This document shows, piece by piece, positions 6,870 to 10,914 of a stretch of DNA of 10,914 nucleotides. Numbering within the stretch: the stretch's first letter is position 1; the number at the start of each line of letters is the position of its first letter. The DNA is from Acidobacteriaceae bacterium (GTDB lineage: Bacteria; Acidobacteriota; Terriglobia; Terriglobales; Acidobacteriaceae): the NCBI GenBank assembly GCA_003166055.1, contig PMWR01000281.1, positions 1-10,914 of the forward strand, written 5' to 3'. A program made the translations under genes and the position numbers. The notes under the pieces were generated by a model, which saw nothing but the letters and a program-made list of their open reading frames with translations, made no database searches and was not told the DNA's origin.

Positions 6870-9370
6870 TGGCTACCCCATGTAATGCCCGCCTCCAGCG
6901 CCGTCCTGTGTTCTCCGCTGCCATCATATGGCTGGCTGTTCCAGGTCACGCCACCATGGCCCTCCAGCCCTGAACGCAGCTTCCAGCGCTGTGCATAGTG
7001 AATTGCGACAGCGCCCGCTGTCCCGTAGTTTTGCTGCCAATACGGAGCCGCATCGATATCGACTTCCTGGTGAAAGGTGCGATCGTAGCGACGCCAGGTA
7101 AGCCAATCGAGCGTTCCACGGGGCCCGAGCGAGAAGTCGTGACTCGGATTGAAATAGGTCCGGTTTTCATTGAGCGAATTGCTGGATGCATACTCTTCCG
7201 CGCCGATGCTCACCTGTAAGCGCGGAGTGGTCCATAGCCGCTCATTCCACGCACCGGAAAGCACGGCGCGTTGGTTGCCGTCGCTGAAGAGCACACGCTG
7301 CAAGCCGATATTGGCGGAGCGCAACTCGCTGGCGCGCCAGCCGAGATCCAGATCGAGGCTGCGTCCATGAACATTTCCCGTCACTGCACGGAGGGGCACA
7401 TCGAAGCTATCGGTGTCCGCCTCTGCGCGCAGCGTCCAAAAATCGCCAAAGCTGAGCTTTGCGCCGCCGCTGCCGGCCATTCGATGGGTGCCTTCATCAT
7501 GAGCAACCTCGGCCCAGGCCTCCTGGCGGCTATAGTCGTAATGCACGCCGGCGCCTTCGCGCGTGCGCTCCGCACTGCCGGTTTGAAAGTCGCCGCTGTC
7601 ACTCAGCTCGTGCGCATAAATTCGCCAGCGATTATCGAGCAGGGGCGTCGACAGATGGGCCTCGGAATGCTGGTCGCTGCTGCCAACCTCGAGACCGCTG
7701 CCCCATCCAAAGATCGATTCCGCATCAAACTGCCATTCCCGCTCAATACGCCGATCGGTGAGAAAGCTCTTCAGTGCGGGACTATCAAACTCCGTATTGC
7801 GCAGCGCCGGCAACATCGCGTCCACAGCATCGCGAAGGCCTGCCCCCTCGTGAATCTCAGCGCTGGCCAGCGAGGGAAGTTCATCGGGCTCGGCATATTC
7901 ATCGGCGATGCGCGATTCTTCCAGCGCGCGCACCGGCCATCCGCGGGCAAGATAGGTCGTGGCCAGTTGCCAGCGCACGTTTTCGCTACCGGGAGCCGAT
8001 GCCAACAGGTCCTGAAGACGCTTCTGTTCTTCGGCGAGTAAATTCACGTCACCGCGCATCTCTGCTGCCTGCAATTCCAATTTGAGCCGCACCTTGTTGG
8101 GCATGGATTCGTTTAATCCAAAAGCCGCTAACCATGGAGGAGAGTCTTTGTAAGCGTGATCGATCGTTTTCAAGGCTTCATCGGGATGGTCACGCTCCAT
8201 CTGCGCATATGCCAGGCCGCTCCAGACTGTTCCATCCGTGGGAGACTGCTGCAGCAGCTTGCGATAGAGGGCTTCAGCGCGTTCCGGTTGAAGCAGGGTC
8301 AGATAAGCCTCTGCCACTCTTCGGAGAGCATACGCCGGGACCTCGAGTCCCTGGCGCTGCAGCGCTTCGAAAGCATGAACGACATCCCGCAATTGGTGCA
8401 AATCGAAGAGCGCGACAATGCGATCGTATTGCGCCGATCTCCAGGTCGCTTCGCCGGGCGCAGAAACAGCAATCACATTGTCCAGGAGCTCCAGTCCGGC
8501 CTCGCTTTCAGCCCGTTGCTGGGCATGGTTGGATGCATCGATTTCGCCCCAGCCTACTTTCTCGCCTGCTGCCGCCCCGTTCAGCATGAATTCCGTCTTC
8601 GGCACGGCTGAAGCAACTCCTGCATAGAGCTCGGCTGCTTGCGTATGGCTTCCAATGTGAGAAAGCGCGAGCGCGAGATCGCTGCGCACCTGGGAGTCTT
8701 TCGGAAACCTCTCCAGGTAGTGCTGGTACATGGCGATTGAACAGGTGAAGTCAGCCTGACGGCTGCAGAGATAGGCTTCTCCGAGGATCACGTCCTTCTC
8801 ATCTCCGTGAAGACGTAACAGGGGCTGCATCAGGCGGGCCGCAGGGGAGTAGTCTTCCGTGTCAGTCAAGACCATCGCTTCACCAAGTTTGGGCTGCCAG
8901 CGCTCGGAATCCAGGGTCTGGGCGAGGCGGTAAAGCTCGATGGCCCGGTCATATTGGTGAAGATTTCGAGCTGAACGGGCCGCGGCTTCAACAACGCCTC
9001 CATCGTCTTTCGGCGTTTGCGGACGGGAATAGAGATCGAGCACCAACGAATCGTTGCCTGCCCAATTGGCCACGATGGTGGTATCGGCAAGCAGTCGCGG
9101 ATCGTCTGGATACTGTTGCAGCAGCGCCTGGAGCGCAGCCAGCGCAACCGTGGTGTGGCCTTCACGCGCTTGAATGACTGCTGCTTCGCGCTGTGCGCGC
9201 GGCGCATCGGATGCCGTGGCATGGATCGAATTCACAAACAGAACTACAGTGACTAAGAGAACGGCGCGCAGCCGACATCGACACAGGGAACGGTTGGAGA
9301 AATCAAGCAATCGGCGGTGACCTTCACAAATACGATTTTCAATGAGCCGGGGGCGGCTCAGATAGCCCAT
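6866..9370 (-). CDS. pgaA: PNAG outer-membrane export porin PgaA
   Basis: PgaA binds deacetylated PNAG through periplasmic TPR repeats and exports it through an outer-membrane beta-barrel. In residues numbered from the GTG at 9391 (841 total, against 807 in E. coli), a hydrophobic signal sequence lies at 41-56. The opening of the mature part (AAVIQAREGHTTVAL, then NWAGND) parallels E. coli PgaA. TPR-like helices run from about 65 to 540, and alternating amphipathic strands of a barrel from about 550 to the end, including PYDGSGEHRT near the C-terminus. Three starts are possible: GTG 9391, ATG 9370 (used here) and TTG 9310. The TTG has GAAGG nine to ten bases upstream and gives a normal-length signal peptide, so it may be the true start; the longer forms leave an unusual 30-40 residue stretch before the signal core. 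The last residue is Gln, with Trp three residues before it. Family certain, start uncertain. Confidence 0.93.
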   Translation of the reverse strand: MGYLSRPRLIENRICEGHRRLLDFSNRSLCRCRLRAVLLVTVVLFVNSIHATASDAPRAQREAAVIQAREGHTTVALAALQALLQQYPDDPRLLADTTIVANWAGNDSLVLDLYSRPQTPKDDGGVVEAAARSARNLHQYDRAIELYRLAQTLDSERWQPKLGEAMVLTDTEDYSPAARLMQPLLRLHGDEKDVILGEAYLCSRQADFTCSIAMYQHYLERFPKDSQVRSDLALALSHIGSHTQAAELYAGVASAVPKTEFMLNGAAAGEKVGWGEIDASNHAQQRAESEAGLELLDNVIAVSAPGEATWRSAQYDRIVALFDLHQLRDVVHAFEALQRQGLEVPAYALRRVAEAYLTLLQPERAEALYRKLLQQSPTDGTVWSGLAYAQMERDHPDEALKTIDHAYKDSPPWLAAFGLNESMPNKVRLKLELQAAEMRGDVNLLAEEQKRLQDLLASAPGSENVRWQLATTYLARGWPVRALEESRIADEYAEPDELPSLASAEIHEGAGLRDAVDAMLPALRNTEFDSPALKSFLTDRRIEREWQFDAESIFGWGSGLEVGSSDQHSEAHLSTPLLDNRWRIYAHELSDSGDFQTGSAERTREGAGVHYDYSRQEAWAEVAHDEGTHRMAGSGGAKLSFGDFWTLRAEADTDSFDVPLRAVTGNVHGRSLDLDLGWRASELRSANIGLQRVLFSDGNQRAVLSGAWNERLWTTPRLQVSIGAEEYASSNSLNENRTYFNPSHDFSLGPRGTLDWLTWRRYDRTFHQEVDIDAAPYWQQNYGTAGAVAIHYAQRWKLRSGLEGHGGVTWNSQPYDGSGEHRTALEAGITWGSQ

Positions 9371-9417
9371 TTTGACGCATGGAAACGGCACTTCCGGCAG
9401 GATGGTTGGTGCCTTCC

Positions 9418-9423
9418 AGTATA
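9418..9423 (-). promoter_or_regulatory. Candidate -10 element for the pga operon
   Basis: On the minus strand TATACT matches the -10 consensus at five of six positions. It lies in the 145-bp gap between the dinB stop and the first possible pgaA start. Transcription would start near 9411 and give a leader of about 20 to 100 bases, depending on the pgaA start used. No good -35 hexamer lies at 16-18 bases, so an activator or another sigma factor may be involved, or the match may be chance. I see no riboswitch or strong hairpin in the rest of this gap. Confidence 0.3.
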
Positions 9424-9536
9424 CGGCTTGCCAAAACCTGCGGGGTACACCTTTTCAGGAAGCCTGTCTATCTAAAACTGCCTGCGTTTCTTTATCGACG
9501 TCCCATGGCTCGCGAAATTCTTCTGAAAGTAAATTC

Positions 9537-10067
9537 CTAACCCCGGAGTGCTTTGAGCACTTTGGCGGTGGTGACGACCTGGCCGACGTGGCGCTGGGTG
9601 TGGTCGGCTACGTGGATGAGCGCACCGCCGATGGAGGTGGGTAGCTGCTTGCGGCCGACTGCGCGAAAGGTGTCGAAATTGGCTGTGGCGAGCACACGGA
9701 CGCGGTCCGCTGCGTTGCTGAAGGAGACTTCGACTTCGGCTAACAGGGCGGCTAGTGATTCGTCGTCGGTTTGTTCGGCCTTGAGCGCGGTTAGCTGCTC
9801 GGCGGAGAGCTGATTCCCTTCCGCATAGCTGAGCAGCCGGTCGGTGGAGCGGGCAATGTGGCGCAGATGGAAGGCTACAGAAGGCAGTCCCAAGGGCTGC
9901 GCGTGGGCTTCAGCGTCGGTGAGGCCTTCGGTCCATTTGGTCAGGTCGTCGAGAGCGAGGTCGAAGGCGTGGAGGATGGCGCGGCCGACGGCGGGGACGT
10001 CGGCGTGGGTTCCGCGGAGCCAGGGCTCGACGTAGGGGGTGGGGGCTAGGGTGACGCTCATTTCCAT
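9537..10067 (-). CDS. DinB-superfamily protein (putative metal-dependent hydrolase/transferase)
   Basis: The 176-residue protein has the four-helix-bundle pattern of the DinB/YfiT-like superfamily (DinB_2 type), whose members bind a divalent metal through histidines; some are thiol-dependent transferases and most are uncharacterised. The visible ligand candidates are H67 or H70 in SVAFHLRHIARS, and H156 and H160 in IHVADHTQRHVGQV, which is the classic C-terminal HxxxHxGQ motif. It has no signal peptide and is probably cytoplasmic. Two starts are possible: the ATG at 10067, with GGAG four bases upstream, or the third codon ATG at 10061, which forms an ATGA overlap with the stop of the upstream gene. 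Either way it is coupled to that secreted-protein gene. Despite the family name, nothing here ties it to the SOS response or to DNA polymerase IV. Substrate unknown. Confidence 0.85.
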   Translation of the reverse strand: MEMSVTLAPTPYVEPWLRGTHADVPAVGRAILHAFDLALDDLTKWTEGLTDAEAHAQPLGLPSVAFHLRHIARSTDRLLSYAEGNQLSAEQLTALKAEQTDDESLAALLAEVEVSFSNAADRVRVLATANFDTFRAVGRKQLPTSIGGALIHVADHTQRHVGQVVTTAKVLKALRG

Positions 10068-10723
10068 TTGTCTCCAGAGTTCTTTGCTATCTGCATAACC
10101 TTGCCGGTGACCAGACTAAACCGCCATAGGCCTTTGTCGCCGCAGCCAGATGAGTTGTCGTATTCACTTGGAGGAATGGCGAACAGCGCCTCGCCAGCGT
10201 TCGTCACCCCCACGAAATCTTCGTTCTGGTCGCAGCCGTGAATGCGGGATTGAATTTTGTCCCCGAGCGAGTGATCCCGAGCTTGCCCCGTCGTCAGATC
10301 GTAGACGATTGGCCAATGCTCCTCGCCATCGCCTTCGGCGAGCCAGGTGTCCGCGGCAAACTTGCTGCCGTCGGGGGATTCACCGACGAGGTCGATGCCC
10401 GCAATTTCGCCTAGTTCGGCCTCCGATATGCGCGATTTCACTATTCTGAAAGGGGAGCCGTCGAAGGATATAAAGATTCGAAATTCGACATGGCATCGAG
10501 TCGGCTTAGCATCATCGACGCTCCGTCGATACGCAATCGCGCCATAAGCACGCATCGTCCGCTTTTTATTTGAATACACATCCGACTTGACCACCGTCTC
10601 GCCGGACGCAACTTCGCGGCTGCACTCACCTGTATCGATCGAGATTTGTTTGGCCAGCGCGCACATGGGCAACGCGAGCACTGCGGCAAAGCAGAGCAAG
10701 ATCGAGCGTTGCGACATGCGCAC
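10058..10723 (-). CDS. Secreted protein of unknown function
   Basis: I do not recognise a family. The 221 residues begin with a typical Sec signal peptide (hydrophobic 8-23, likely cleavage after ALA at 24). The mature part has four cysteines (34, 77, 164, 194), enough for two disulfides, and is predicted to be beta-rich. ESPDGSKFAADTW (115-127) with DLTTGQ (142-147) and SLVTGKV (203-209) resemble the repeat signatures of beta-propeller proteins, but there are too few repeats for a complete propeller. The start is GTG at 10723, with AGGG eight bases upstream; an ATG two codons later (10717) is the alternative. The stop of the preceding ATPase gene lies five bases before the GTG, and the gene overlaps the DinB-family gene downstream, so the three probably share a transcript. 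Periplasmic or extracellular location is inferred from the signal peptide only. Confidence 0.75.
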   Translation of the reverse strand: MRMSQRSILLCFAAVLALPMCALAKQISIDTGECSREVASGETVVKSDVYSNKKRTMRAYGAIAYRRSVDDAKPTRCHVEFRIFISFDGSPFRIVKSRISEAELGEIAGIDLVGESPDGSKFAADTWLAEGDGEEHWPIVYDLTTGQARDHSLGDKIQSRIHGCDQNEDFVGVTNAGEALFAIPPSEYDNSSGCGDKGLWRFSLVTGKVMQIAKNSGDKWK

Positions 10724-10728
10724 GATGC

Positions 10729-10914
10729 TTACCCTGCGCTTTTCACGCGCACGACCGTTATCTTTTCAAACCCCTCTTCAAACACGGGCGGCTTGAGCTT
10801 TTCGGCCATCTTGCGCATTACTTCCTCGCTCACCGAGCGGTCGCGCTTGCTGTTGCGCTCAAGACAGACTTCGAGCGGCACATCGAAGAAGACCGCCTGC
10901 ACCTCGTAGCCGAA
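10729..10914 (-). CDS. P-loop ATPase/kinase, C-terminal part (5' end outside window)
   Basis: The minus strand is open from the right edge of the window to a TAA at 10731-10729 and encodes the last 61 residues of a protein. FGYEVQAVFFDVPLEVCLERN followed by SKRDR, then EEVMRKMAEKLKPP and EEGFEKITVVRV, fit the C-terminal lid and last strand of small AAA_33-type P-loop kinases (polynucleotide-kinase or zeta-toxin-like fold), in which Arg residues after the CLERN-like motif contact the phosphates. The Walker A motif would lie upstream, outside the window, so activity cannot be judged. It is the first gene in the window of a likely three-gene transcript with the secreted protein and the DinB-family protein. 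The reading frame is solid; the family call is from recalled patterns. Confidence 0.6.
   Translation of the reverse strand, partial: FGYEVQAVFFDVPLEVCLERNSKRDRSVSEEVMRKMAEKLKPPVFEEGFEKITVVRVKSAG

Noticed and set aside
7271..8041. 256-codon + strand open frame opposite pgaA
   Set aside because: It is antisense to the pgaA TPR and barrel region and looks like a compositional shadow.
9411..9435. Sigma-54 promoter before pgaA
   Set aside because: TTGGCA is present, but the required GC dinucleotide is not at the correct distance, so the -24/-12 pattern fails.
9547..9561. AGTGCT-TTG-AGCACT inverted repeat as a dinB terminator
   Set aside because: It lies within the last codons of the DinB-family gene, has only six pairs with a three-base loop, and no T-run follows.

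Overview
The window looks like a chromosomal segment of a high-GC Gram-negative bacterium, most likely an acidobacterium (Terriglobia-like). This rests on recalled similarity rather than a search: the LytS-type kinase has the N-terminal style typical of that group, intergenic DNA carries degenerate heptamer arrays of a kind I associate with Acidobacteria and cyanobacteria, and an outer-membrane secretion protein requires a diderm envelope. The taxonomic call is moderate in confidence.

Layout. Positions 1-260 hold no gene I can support, but they contain two inverted repeats. A small membrane protein of unknown function (261-1022, +) converges with and overlaps an orphan LytS/YpdA-family sensor histidine kinase (1011-2309, -). 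The kinase and a monofunctional GTP cyclohydrolase II, RibA (2488-3156, +), diverge from a 178-bp spacer that is mostly two 7-bp-period tandem arrays. The centre of the window (3208-9370, -) is a complete four-gene poly-beta-1,6-N-acetylglucosamine (PNAG) operon in the order pgaA-pgaB-pgaC-pgaD. Upstream of it on the same strand are a DinB-superfamily protein, a secreted protein of unknown function, and the 3' end of a P-loop ATPase/kinase gene that runs off the window.

How the genes work together. PgaC (glycosyltransferase 2) with the small membrane subunit PgaD polymerises and exports PNAG across the inner membrane. PgaB trims and partly de-N-acetylates the chain in the periplasm, and PgaA (TPR domain plus beta-barrel) passes it through the outer membrane. 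The four genes overlap or nearly abut (ATGA at pgaA/pgaB, 3 bp between pgaB and pgaC, TGATG at pgaC/pgaD), which implies one transcript and translational coupling. No diguanylate cyclase, the usual activator of PgaCD through c-di-GMP, is present here.

I see no clearly undescribed system. The points most worth a second look are the pga operon with variant PgaC and PgaB N-termini and lower GC than its flanks, the heptamer arrays filling the kinase/ribA divergent promoter region, and the strong inverted repeat before the first gene.
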